In this document: in pieces, positions 51,744-60,001 of the stretch
Numbering within the stretch: position 1 is the stretch's first letter
How the letters are laid out: every line of letters starts with the position of its first letter
NCBI GenBank assembly: GCA_902798615.1
Contig: CADBXL010000031.1
Coordinates: forward strand, 1-61,967
Length of the DNA: 61,967 nucleotides
Source of the DNA: an uncultured Bacteroidales bacterium
Lineage (GTDB): Bacteria; Bacteroidota; Bacteroidia; Bacteroidales; Bacteroidaceae
Direction of reading: 5' to 3'
The notes under the pieces: model-generated
Seen by the model: only the letters and a program-made list of their open reading frames with translations
Database searches by the model: none
Told to the model about the DNA's origin: nothing
Translations under genes and position numbers: made by a program

Positions 51744-53228
51744 ATGAGTAAGATGCATTTCCGCATTCCGGCTCCCTCCCTACGGGGGAGGGCGGGGGGA
51801 GAGGCCGAAAATAAATACAACAGCATATTAAAGGCGACAAGTCTATTGGGTGGTGTTCAGATGATTAACATCCTGCTCAATCTCCTTCGCACGAAAGCCA
51901 TTGCCATATTGCTTGGTCCTTCGGGTGTAGGATTGAATGGCATCTATAACGAGACTCGTGAGCTTATTCATACCACTACAAACCTCGGTCTTGACATCAG
52001 CGGAGTACGTGGAATCTCCCAGGCTTTTGAGCAAAACGATACTGCGGAGATTGACCGTCAGGTCACCTTGCTTCGTACCTTGGTATTGCTGTTTGCATTA
52101 TTAGGCACACTCCTATGTTCTCTTATCGCCCAACCTCTTTCATGGTTTACCTTTAATGATTATTCACACACCTGGAATTTCGTATTCCTATCACCTGCTG
52201 TAGGCTTTAGCACTATCACCTGTGGTGAAATGGCTGTTCTCAAAGGCTTGCGCAAGCTAAAATCACTTGCTTCTTTGTCAATAGTCAATGTGGTTATTGC
52301 CATTGTAGTATCTCTTCCTATCTACTATGTATGGGGTTTGAGCGGAGTCCTTCCGGCATTGGTTATATCCACATTCTTCTGGGCTGTAGCTGCCCTTACC
52401 TATGGCATAAAGGCTCATTCCTTTAACTTCTTTACCAAATCCCGACAACTTAAGGGAAGCAGTATTGTACTTGGCATAGGCATTACCTTTGTTGTGTGTG
52501 AGATAATCGACCATATTGCCAAACTCTCTGTTCAGAGTTATCTCAATAATATCGCCTCTCTTGAAATGGTGGGACTTTACAATGCCTGTCGTACCATGAC
52601 CTTGACATACGCAGGAATGGTGTTCTCGGCAATGGATCAGGACTATTTCCCACGTCTTTCAGGTGTTGTGAAGAATATGGTTGATAGAACCGTCGTTCTT
52701 ACCAGGCAGTTGGATGTCACCTTGATGATAATCACGCCTATGCTTGTAGCGTTTATTGTCGTAATGCCTATTATTGTGCCATTACTTCTGAGCGGAGAGT
52801 TCAATTCCATAATCCCTATGGCTCAGATTATTGCGGCAAGTCTCATTTTCCGAGCCATATATTTGCCAAATGCCTATATGCCACTTGCTGCAGGCGATTC
52901 TAAGGTGTATTTTGCCCTCAATGTGATAGGAGCCTTGAACACCTTCTGGATAATCCTTGGCTATGAGCTTGGCGGCTTGATAGGTATGGGCGTTGCTATG
53001 TTTGGCGAGAATCTTATTGATGTGCTAATGGTAATGTTTATTTCCAAGTGGAAATACAAGATTTCATTACCTTCCAAGACAAAGTCTATGATCATTTTCG
53101 GCTTCCTGCTGATGTTTGTAACCTATTCTCTTTGCTATTTCTTAGAGGGTTGGAGCTATTGGGCAGTAGGCATTCTCCTTATTGCCGTTAGCATCTGGTA
53201 TTCGCTAAAGAATTATAAGGAAGCGTAG
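51744..53228 (+). CDS. Wzx-like polysaccharide flippase
   Basis: A 494-residue MOP-superfamily membrane protein with about 12-14 helices, probably flipping a lipid-linked oligosaccharide to the periplasm. The conserved fold starts near residue 22 (YNSILKATSLLGGVQMINIL). Residues 9-21 (PAPSLRGRAGGEA) come from a 39-bp palindrome (51768-51806) inserted eight codons after the ATG. It is far from the glycosyltransferase cluster at 10-17 kb but could serve the same glycan. Confidence 0.85.
   Translation: MSKMHFRIPAPSLRGRAGGEAENKYNSILKATSLLGGVQMINILLNLLRTKAIAILLGPSGVGLNGIYNETRELIHTTTNLGLDISGVRGISQAFEQNDTAEIDRQVTLLRTLVLLFALLGTLLCSLIAQPLSWFTFNDYSHTWNFVFLSPAVGFSTITCGEMAVLKGLRKLKSLASLSIVNVVIAIVVSLPIYYVWGLSGVLPALVISTFFWAVAALTYGIKAHSFNFFTKSRQLKGSSIVLGIGITFVVCEIIDHIAKLSVQSYLNNIASLEMVGLYNACRTMTLTYAGMVFSAMDQDYFPRLSGVVKNMVDRTVVLTRQLDVTLMIITPMLVAFIVVMPIIVPLLLSGEFNSIIPMAQIIAASLIFRAIYLPNAYMPLAAGDSKVYFALNVIGALNTFWIILGYELGGLIGMGVAMFGENLIDVLMVMFISKWKYKISLPSKTKSMIIFGFLLMFVTYSLCYFLEGWSYWAVGILLIAVSIWYSLKNYKEA
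51768..51806. repeat. 39-bp palindromic repeat inside the flippase gene
   Basis: Same sequence as the intergenic copy at 47999-48037; in frame it encodes PAPSLRGRAGGEA. Confidence 0.9.
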
Positions 53229-53253
53229 AATTATTATAATTATATAACGAAAA

Positions 53254-53290
53254 CAAGTACAGAATGGTCTTACTGACTATTCTGTACTTG
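53254..53290. terminator. bidirectional terminator between flippase and rubredoxin
   Basis: Perfect 12-bp stem CAAGTACAGAAT / ATTCTGTACTTG with a 13-nt loop between two convergent genes. Confidence 0.65.
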
Positions 53291-53335
53291 CTATACATGA
53301 ATTACATTTTATTTTCCGAAGAAAAACACATGGCA

Positions 53336-53494
53336 TTATGCCTCAGAAAATTCATCTTTTCCAACTCCGCATACAGGACAAACGAAATCCTCTGGAAGGT
53401 CCTCGAATGCTGTACCTGGCTCTATGCCATTATCTGGATCTCCTACTGCTGGATCATACTCCCAACCACATGTGTCGCATACATACTTTTTCAT
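53336..53494 (-). CDS. rubredoxin
   Basis: A 52-residue electron carrier. It begins [15 protein letters not shown] and ends [15 protein letters not shown]. The two CxxC pairs (YVCDTCG and FVCPVCG) bind the single iron, and the spacing matches normal rubredoxins. Rubredoxins in anaerobes feed electrons to peroxide- and oxygen-detoxifying enzymes such as rubrerythrin. The gene is monocistronic with an unusually long leader: promoter at 53723-53754, start codon at 53494, and two 84-bp repeats in between. Confidence 0.93.
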   Translation of the reverse strand: MKKYVCDTCGWEYDPAVGDPDNGIEPGTAFEDLPEDFVCPVCGVGKDEFSEA

Positions 53495-53550
53495 AATGAT
53501 TTTGTTTTTTAGTTATTAATAAAATTATTTCTTATGTAGATTATTTGTCA

Positions 53551-53718
53551 AGTGCAACGTGCAAAGCATCCTCGCACGAAAGCAAAAGTGCGTGTCAGCC
53601 CTTAAAGGCTGGCGCACGGTCTTTAGATTTGCTGAGTGCAACGTGCATAGCATCCTCGCAGGAAAGCAAAAGTGCGTGTCAGCCCTTAAAGGCTGGCGCA
53701 CGGTCTTTAGATTTGCTG
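53551..53718 (-). repeat. 84-bp direct repeat in the rubredoxin leader
   Basis: Copies 53551-53634 and 53635-53718 differ at only a few positions. Each contains a hairpin with GTGCG/CGCAC and AGCC/GGCT pairing around CTTAAA. Frames crossing them are repeat artefacts. Confidence 0.85.
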
Positions 53719-53722
53719 AGTG

Positions 53723-53754
53723 CAAATATATGGATTAATATTCATACTACCAAA
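53723..53754 (-). promoter_or_regulatory. promoter of rubredoxin
   Basis: Minus strand: TTTG (53751-53754), 20-nt spacer, TATATTTG (53723-53730). Predicted leader about 220 nt. Confidence 0.65.
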
Positions 53755-53906
53755 TATTTTCGCAAATATTTTTTCTTTCTTGATTTATCTCTACTCCTAA
53801 TGCTATAGGGATTGCCACAAACATCCTTTCTTCGTCTTAACCAAACATTACGTCAGTTCGACGAATTCTACGAATGGCAGCAAGCTGCCTTAACTACTGC
53901 GTGGGG

Positions 53907-54066
53907 CTACACGACTTGCTTTTACTTGATGAGTTTCAGCGAATAATTACCGCGAATTATCCACGAATTTGTCATTAATACTTTTTTAAGATAAAGATTT
54001 ATGATTAATTCATGATAATTCATGGAAATTATTCGCAAGGCTCATCAAGCTTCGCAAGTCATGTAG
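53907..54066. mobile_element. MITE-like element with 40-bp inverted ends and internal 11-nt array
   Basis: Arm CTACACGACTTGCTTTTACT (from 53907, continuing to AATAATT) pairs with the end at 54066 over about 40 bp with a few mismatches. Inside are 11-nt units AATAATTACCG, CGAATTATCCA and CGAATTTGTCA, then inverted ATTAATTCATG, ATAATTCATGG and AAATTATTCGC. A free left end (TTACGTCAGTTCGACGAATT) at 53847 suggests a larger composite. Confidence 0.6.
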
Positions 54067-54157
54067 TGTTTTTTGATAGTCAGAGAAAATCGTATTTTTG
54101 TAAAACGTAGATTATCAGTATACTTCTAAAACAATGGAATATCACTTTGCGATACTT

Positions 54158-54198
54158 ATAATCTGGAGGTCCCTGGTTCAAGCCCAGGCTGGTCCACA
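54158..54198 (+). tRNA. 3' fragment of a tRNA gene, probably tRNA-Met; likely attachment-site relic
   Basis: The variable loop, complete T arm (CCTGG-TTCAAGC-CCAGG), acceptor strand CTGGTCC and ACA end of a tRNA, followed by a terminator. The 5' half (acceptor, D arm, 5' anticodon stem) is absent. The preserved part begins in the anticodon loop (ATAA, fitting CAT-AA of elongator tRNA-Met). Fragments of this extent are typical of site-specific integration into tRNA 3' ends. The identity as Met is inference. Confidence 0.65.
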
Positions 54199-54207
54199 TT
54201 GAAAATT

Positions 54208-54242
54208 AAGGAGTTACGAATTAATCGTAACTCCTTTTTTTA
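54208..54242 (+). terminator. intrinsic terminator after the tRNA fragment
   Basis: AAGGAGTTACG / CGTAACTCCTT stem with AATTAAT loop and T7 tail. Confidence 0.85.
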
Positions 54243-54287
54243 TGTCTGCGTAAACAAACTCTTTTTTACTGCCTTTGATGACATTTT

Positions 54288-54464
54288 CTATGTTTGAATC
54301 TCTCTAACGACTTTTAAAAAGTCTTCTTTCCTTTGATTGAAATTAATCCAATCCTGTTCCAAACCATAATTATCGCATAGTTCTATATAGAGTTCATCCA
54401 ACTTTGAATTATCTGCAATATCAGCCGTTTGCTTAACAACATTCAAAAAGCCGATTTCCTCAAA
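54288..54464 (-). other. in-frame coding extension beyond the amber codon of the second TIR gene
   Basis: After the TAG at 54465-54467 the same frame continues for 58 codons without a stop (FEEIGFLNVVKQTADIADNS and onward, ending FLKVVREIQT) to a TAG at 54288-54290. Composition and helix pattern are those of a normal protein. This is the original C-terminus, reached only by readthrough or suppression. Confidence 0.7.
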
Positions 54465-55064
54465 CTAAACATTGGGGAACTTAAAAGGCAAAACTCTTTT
54501 CCCTTCCATAGCCCATGCTGCCCCCAACTCATTTTGGCAGACTTCACTTCCCCTATAATTATCAGATATCATACACAGAATGTAATCACATACCTTCATG
54601 TTTTTGATTATCTCATTTCTGAAATCTTCACCTGTACGAATTACAGTATGATCCAACGTGCAAAATATGTCCGACCTTTTGAAACCACAACCAAGCATCA
54701 GAATTTTCTCTATAAAAGCATTCACTAAAACCTCGTCTTTTGATGAATGACTAATGAAAAACTTCTTACTCGAAGCCGAAAGCTTTTCTAAGTTTATAAC
54801 ATAATTGACAAGTTCATCTATTGCACCTTGATGAAAAACTGGATTCTCATTATACCGTAAAGTATGTTCTTTTAACTTTTCTGATATATATGGGTATTTT
54901 CTTGATATAGCCTCACATAATGACAATAGTAATCTTTCAAAAGATTTATTAGCACCAAAAACACGGAACCATCTAATACTATTCACTATCTGATTGAAGC
55001 ATATGACATTCTTATTAGAGAACTCCCTACATTCTACGGCTATTTGATATATACTTTTATTCAT
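54465..55064 (-). CDS. TIR-domain protein with premature amber stop
   Basis: A 199-residue product as read. The N-terminal helical region (about 1-98) is followed by a TIR_2-type domain (from about 100: KKFFISHSSKDEVLVNAF). The likely NADase glutamate is in SEVCQNELGAAWA (about residue 180). The frame stops at a TAG inside the TIR fold (after LPFKFPNV) but is open for 58 further codons, so the complete gene was about 258 residues. TIR enzymes cleave NAD+ or make cyclic ADP-ribose signals in antiphage defence. It lies 50 nt after the Res gene in the same operon. Confidence 0.8.
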   Translation of the reverse strand: MNKSIYQIAVECREFSNKNVICFNQIVNSIRWFRVFGANKSFERLLLSLCEAISRKYPYISEKLKEHTLRYNENPVFHQGAIDELVNYVINLEKLSASSKKFFISHSSKDEVLVNAFIEKILMLGCGFKRSDIFCTLDHTVIRTGEDFRNEIIKNMKVCDYILCMISDNYRGSEVCQNELGAAWAMEGKRVLPFKFPNV

Positions 55065-55114
55065 AAAATGCTTGATTATAAGTTTCCAAAGCCTGTTATT
55101 TCACCTTACTCACA

Positions 55115-58114
55115 TTATTGAGACGATATCAATCTATCCATAATCTCATTCATCCTCTGTCTGTCTATTTGTCGAACAAAGCTAATAGGCAATGAAGGAT
55201 TATCCTTGGATATTTGCTCAAAGAAAAGCTTTGCACAATCAATCTTCACAGTTTCCTTTGGACGCAAATCAGTATCCTGATTAACATCCTTAGTCTCTAT
55301 GACAACATTCATAGACATTGTACCATCCTTCTTTTTCACAATATACATGAAATCAGGCGAATAGGTTTCATCCGTGATGGTAGGAATCCTAATGCTACTG
55401 CTTGGAATCTTACCATACACAATCAATTCAGCCACATCAATCTTGTCTAAGATATTTGTCCTCTCCAAAGGAGAATCATAGGCTATAGGCTCATATAGAT
55501 ATTCAGCTGGCGTCCTTGAATCATCAGTTTTCTTTCCTATTCTACCCATAACTACCTCATCCCTAACACTTCCGTCTTCCTTGGTCAGAGCAGTAGTTTT
55601 TGTTCTGTAATTAGCCTGTTTATAGGAAATACAGCCACCAAGATTCCTAATCTTCCAGTCTTTGAAACGCCCTATAAGATTTGCCAATGTCAAATCATTT
55701 ATAAGGGTATTATCAAATCCCTTATGCTTACTGGCATAATCACAGATGGCTTTATGTATTGTTTCAATAGGAATTGCTGTTCCGTTATTGGCTCTTTTCA
55801 AGAAAACATTATAAGGCAAGTCTCTACCATTAACCAAATAGGTGATATTTGCCTCACTAACAACAACAGCACCATTCTGATTTACTTGAATCTCTGAACG
55901 CTCAGAAGAAACTGACATCCTTGAAAATACACCATCTTCCAATATTGACGGTAATGCCTTTTCTATTTCCTTGTCAATGTCTTTCTGATAGAACATCAAG
56001 TACTTTTTGTTGATTTCCTTCCACAAAGATTCTATCTTTTGATAATTATCCTTGCGTATCTTAACCATCATACGATTATTTGCTGCATTCCTATCAATAA
56101 CACGATTCAGGTTCAGCGTATCAAGCTCAAACTCAGGATATTCATTCTTGAATTCCATCACCTTGTCATCAATCACAATAATGTTGGAACCTTCCATTAT
56201 TACCAATCCTTTTTGTATCAACTCAATTAGCAATGCCGTAATATCGCCCAAACCACGCTGATTTGCTACGCGAGCAAGTTCATTACTATTCAATACAATA
56301 TGCTCTGGTGTTGCTTTGAATACATCACCATTAATCTCACGCACCAATTTGTCTGCAAAATCCTTTTCCGTGAAATCCACAATATAGTTGAGCATAAAAT
56401 CTTGACTGGTGGTTCTATTACCATATTCATCCACAGGCAGACGCAAACCACGGCCTACCTCCTGTAATTTACTGGTCTCACTACCACTTGATCGCAGTTT
56501 GGCTATGGTAAAGACATTCGGATTATCCCAACCTTCTTTCAGAGTCCACTTTGAGAACAAGAAACGACGCACATTCCATTGTCCTTCCTCATTCTTAAAT
56601 GATAGCAATTTCTTTTTGTTGCGCAAAATGTCATCCACCTCTTCAGCTATAGCCTCATCACTATCACTATTATCCTTGGCAAAATAACCAGCACGACATC
56701 CTGCAATATCCTTCAGACTTGCTTTCAGATACTCTGTATATTCTGAAGAATTATCTTCATTTTTCAATTCTTCATTCAATTGATATTCCAGCCATTTATC
56801 AAATATATCGCGAAGCCAAGCATTCTGTCCTTCTTCATCACCTCGGAAAGAAACAATATTATCGATAAAGAATAGAGCCAGCGTCTTAATCTTACTCTCA
56901 CGATGAAAAAGACTACGTTCTGTCTCAAAATGCCGTTGAATAGCCATCCTTACCATATTCTCCTGATATGATGTGCTATAAATATCAGCAGTAAACTCAT
57001 CCCCTACATGCTTCGTCTGTCCATTTGACAACTCCACCTCCGATTTGCCAATACCATTTACAATCACATCAGAAAGATGCTCGCTCATAATACCCAATGA
57101 CTCGCCTTTATGCAATTTAAAACGTTTCGTATGGTCTTTCTTTATGAAATGCACAGTTACACTTTCCCTTCCATTGATAGAGACGATTTTCACTTTCTCA
57201 TTTTCTGAAGTAGTGGGATTAAAATGCTCCTTAGCAACACCTTTAATCAAATTCTGGTTAAAGGCATCACACGCAGTCAAGTTATATAGAAGATTCAGAT
57301 AATCCTTATGGGTTTCTTTCTTCTTGTTGATTGTTTCCGTTATTTCAGGAAATGTTGCTCCAAAGCGGATAATACATTGTGGAGCCATTTCGCTAAGAAT
57401 ACGTTTATAACTTGTATTGCTACGTTCAAAGCGATGCGGTTCGTCAATAATCACAATAGGACGTGTAGCCTTAATAGCATCCAGAGGACGCACAAAGCCT
57501 TGTACGGCAATGTCATAGTCACGCTTATCCAGCAACTTGCCTTTCTGAAGCAACTGCTGATTAACCACAATCACATAGATTCTGTTTTTATTCTGACATG
57601 AACCATTTACAAAGTCGCGAACTGATGAAGGGAAATAGTTATGCCCTTTCTTCTTTTTCTTCAAAGCAGACACCTCGCACAACTCTATCTCCGTCCCATA
57701 GCCTAAAGTGTCGCGGAAATGACGCTGTACGTATGGATCGCTAATAAACTGAACTGCACCAGACTTCACAGGCAACGAGTGAACCACAACCACGAACTTA
57801 TTAAAACCATATCGTTTATGTAGTTCATAGATTGAGTGAGTATAGACATAAGTCTTGCCCGTACCTGTTTCCATTTTGATGTCAAGGTTCAGAGGTCCCT
57901 TCTCAGGTCGAACCACCTTCCTGTTATAAGGCTTCATCTCCTGAGTAAAGATGATATTACGAAGATTATGCTCTGTCGTAATATCCATCAAATCTATCTT
58001 CGGGTTTTCGTAAAGCTTGACAGGTTTATCTAAATGCGTCCGCTTAAAGACATCAGCCAAACGATCAACAGGAATCTGTTGGTGTGGCAACCCAGCTTCG
58101 AGTATGATATCCAT
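55115..58114 (-). CDS. res: type III restriction enzyme, Res subunit
   Basis: A 999-residue superfamily 2 helicase-nuclease that with Mod cuts DNA after ATP-driven communication between asymmetric sites. Walker A METGTGKTYVYT (about residue 80), motif II IIDEPHRFE (about 225) and helicase motif VI QEVGRGLRLPVDE (about 540). The C-terminal PD-(D/E)xK nuclease shows SPDFMY and VVIETKD (about 920-940). All elements are intact and the length is normal. It starts 9 nt after Mod. Regulation follows the operon. Confidence 0.93.
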   Translation of the reverse strand: MDIILEAGLPHQQIPVDRLADVFKRTHLDKPVKLYENPKIDLMDITTEHNLRNIIFTQEMKPYNRKVVRPEKGPLNLDIKMETGTGKTYVYTHSIYELHKRYGFNKFVVVVHSLPVKSGAVQFISDPYVQRHFRDTLGYGTEIELCEVSALKKKKKGHNYFPSSVRDFVNGSCQNKNRIYVIVVNQQLLQKGKLLDKRDYDIAVQGFVRPLDAIKATRPIVIIDEPHRFERSNTSYKRILSEMAPQCIIRFGATFPEITETINKKKETHKDYLNLLYNLTACDAFNQNLIKGVAKEHFNPTTSENEKVKIVSINGRESVTVHFIKKDHTKRFKLHKGESLGIMSEHLSDVIVNGIGKSEVELSNGQTKHVGDEFTADIYSTSYQENMVRMAIQRHFETERSLFHRESKIKTLALFFIDNIVSFRGDEEGQNAWLRDIFDKWLEYQLNEELKNEDNSSEYTEYLKASLKDIAGCRAGYFAKDNSDSDEAIAEEVDDILRNKKKLLSFKNEEGQWNVRRFLFSKWTLKEGWDNPNVFTIAKLRSSGSETSKLQEVGRGLRLPVDEYGNRTTSQDFMLNYIVDFTEKDFADKLVREINGDVFKATPEHIVLNSNELARVANQRGLGDITALLIELIQKGLVIMEGSNIIVIDDKVMEFKNEYPEFELDTLNLNRVIDRNAANNRMMVKIRKDNYQKIESLWKEINKKYLMFYQKDIDKEIEKALPSILEDGVFSRMSVSSERSEIQVNQNGAVVVSEANITYLVNGRDLPYNVFLKRANNGTAIPIETIHKAICDYASKHKGFDNTLINDLTLANLIGRFKDWKIRNLGGCISYKQANYRTKTTALTKEDGSVRDEVVMGRIGKKTDDSRTPAEYLYEPIAYDSPLERTNILDKIDVAELIVYGKIPSSSIRIPTITDETYSPDFMYIVKKKDGTMSMNVVIETKDVNQDTDLRPKETVKIDCAKLFFEQISKDNPSLPISFVRQIDRQRMNEIMDRLISSQ

Positions 58115-58123
58115 ATCGCCTGT

Positions 58124-60001
58124 TTAATATCTTATGTCAATATTAATCTTTATCTGCTTTTCTCCTACGCTCAGCAAAGGAAGATTTTTCTTTAGCGCAT
58201 CAGTAGTCGCAAAGTTAAAATTATAGCCGAAGAGTACCACATAATGAGGTCCCCAATCTGTCTGCTCGCCATATTTATCAACCAATGCCGTAATGGCATC
58301 ATCATCCATTCCCTCATTTGTAAGATACAGATGATCACCACATTGGTATGCAGTATAGTCAGCCAATTTCACTTCCTCTATTTTTGCATTCATTCCATAG
58401 CCGTCATGCACCTTCCATGTCTCAAGCACAGTCTCGCGACCAAACATTTCCAACAGATTATTGGCAAAACCTGACTCAATTGGATTAAACTCTATCATCT
58501 TATCCAAAACATTCTCAGGCACATCTTTCAGAGTATAGTGCTTAAAGCCTAAGTCACCAGCAAACAGAGGGTTCTCTGCCTTAATCTTTGCAGCAGCTCG
58601 TTTGATACGCTCTATACCGATTTCATCAATGGTGCGATAGCCTGCCTTGTAAGCATCCGATTGTTCTTGGAATTCCTCTTTCCATTGAACCATTATGTAA
58701 TGCAACCTCTTATCATTAAGTTCCATCACAGCTTGGGCTGTTGTTCCAGAACCAGAAAAGAAATCTACGACCAATATATCCTGATTATTGCTTGGGTCTA
58801 TTCCTTGTTCTACAATTTGCTTAATGTAATCAACAGGCTTTGGAAAATCAAAATAGTCATTACCTTCAAAAAGTTCTGTCAATTCGCGAGTTCCTTGTGA
58901 ACTATATACAGTATCAAACAAACTGCTAAAACCTGTATAATCACTTAGTAAGTCTTTTGCAAACTTTTTCCGTCTAGGTCGTCCGTTAACATCAGTTGGC
59001 CAAATAATCTCATCGTTATCAATCAATTCTTTCATACGTTCCTTGCTATAGCGCCAACCTGTGGGAGGACACGCATATACGATTCCTGTTGAAGGATTTG
59101 TTAACTTATAATGCAAATTAGGACGTTGAGATTCTGTTGCTAATCCAACCATATTATCACTCATCCAATCTCCACGAGAGTCATTATCTGGATTTGAGTA
59201 TTTCGACATATCTGATAGTTTTCCCCTTATTCGTCCTTCTTCTCTTCTTGAATAACAAAGAAGAAAATCATGATCCTTTGAAACACCATTCTTTGTTCTG
59301 CTATCTGGTTGCTGTCTTTTCTTCCATATAAAAGTACTAACAAGATTCTCTTCACCAAAGATATAGTCACAGAGTAACTTTAGATTTGCCTGCTCATTAT
59401 CATCAATAGAGATAAAGATAACACCATCTTTTGACAATAGCTCACGAGCCAACTGAAGCCTTGGAGACATAAACATCAACCAAGCGGAATGAGTACTACT
59501 GCCACGAGAGGTCAAATCAAGAATGCGTTTTGCCTCATCCTCGTCAATGTTCAGTTTCTTCTCCAATTCCTCTGGTGTGAAGCGGAATTTGTCGTTATAA
59601 ACAAATCCATCAGAGCCTGTGTTATATGGGGGATCGATATAAATACACTTAACCTTGCCTGCATACGACTTCAACAGATGTTTTAAGGCATCAAGATTAT
59701 CACCACTAATGTAGATGTTCTCACTATCCTTGTTTTCTGGCTTGGCATTATGCTCCAAGTCAGGCTCAATGACAGTCGTGGTATCTATTGACGCAATCAG
59801 ATTCGCATAGTCCTTGCCGAGAAAGTCAAGAGAATATCCTTCATTACTAATATCCACATCGTCCTTCAGCATATCCTTGAATCGCTCAATATCAAAAGTT
59901 CCCTCTGCTGTGAAACAACCAGCAAAGTGTTCTCTCAAAGCCTCTAACTTCTTTGAATTAGGCTTCACCTCTGCATTATTCTCTATTATCTGCTTTATCA
60001 T
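58124..60001 (-). CDS. mod: type III DNA methyltransferase, Mod subunit
   Basis: A 625-residue beta-class N6-adenine methyltransferase that gives the system its sequence specificity and self-protection. Motif IV IDPPYNTGSDG (about 120) precedes motif I VDFFSGSGTTAQA (about 410), the beta-class order. The target recognition region lies between (about 225-350), with QQPDSRTKNGVSKDHDF near its start. The ATG (59999-60001) lies 26 nt inside the end of the upstream TIR gene, so Mod translation is probably coupled to TIR translation. No simple-sequence tract for phase variation is seen at its 5' end. Confidence 0.93.
   Translation of the reverse strand: MIKQIIENNAEVKPNSKKLEALREHFAGCFTAEGTFDIERFKDMLKDDVDISNEGYSLDFLGKDYANLIASIDTTTVIEPDLEHNAKPENKDSENIYISGDNLDALKHLLKSYAGKVKCIYIDPPYNTGSDGFVYNDKFRFTPEELEKKLNIDEDEAKRILDLTSRGSSTHSAWLMFMSPRLQLARELLSKDGVIFISIDDNEQANLKLLCDYIFGEENLVSTFIWKKRQQPDSRTKNGVSKDHDFLLCYSRREEGRIRGKLSDMSKYSNPDNDSRGDWMSDNMVGLATESQRPNLHYKLTNPSTGIVYACPPTGWRYSKERMKELIDNDEIIWPTDVNGRPRRKKFAKDLLSDYTGFSSLFDTVYSSQGTRELTELFEGNDYFDFPKPVDYIKQIVEQGIDPSNNQDILVVDFFSGSGTTAQAVMELNDKRLHYIMVQWKEEFQEQSDAYKAGYRTIDEIGIERIKRAAAKIKAENPLFAGDLGFKHYTLKDVPENVLDKMIEFNPIESGFANNLLEMFGRETVLETWKVHDGYGMNAKIEEVKLADYTAYQCGDHLYLTNEGMDDDAITALVDKYGEQTDWGPHYVVLFGYNFNFATTDALKKNLPLLSVGEKQIKINIDIRY

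Noticed and set aside
53264-53512. 82-codon plus-strand open frame
   Set aside because: It is the complement of the rubredoxin gene, whose two CxxC pairs make the minus strand the coding one.
53545-53808. 87-codon frame with an internally repeated sequence
   Set aside because: The repetition is the 84-bp DNA duplication read in frame; it lies in the rubredoxin leader on the other strand.
58124-60001. Phase-variable mod gene
   Set aside because: No homopolymer or short tandem tract of useful length was found in the coding sequence or its 5' end.
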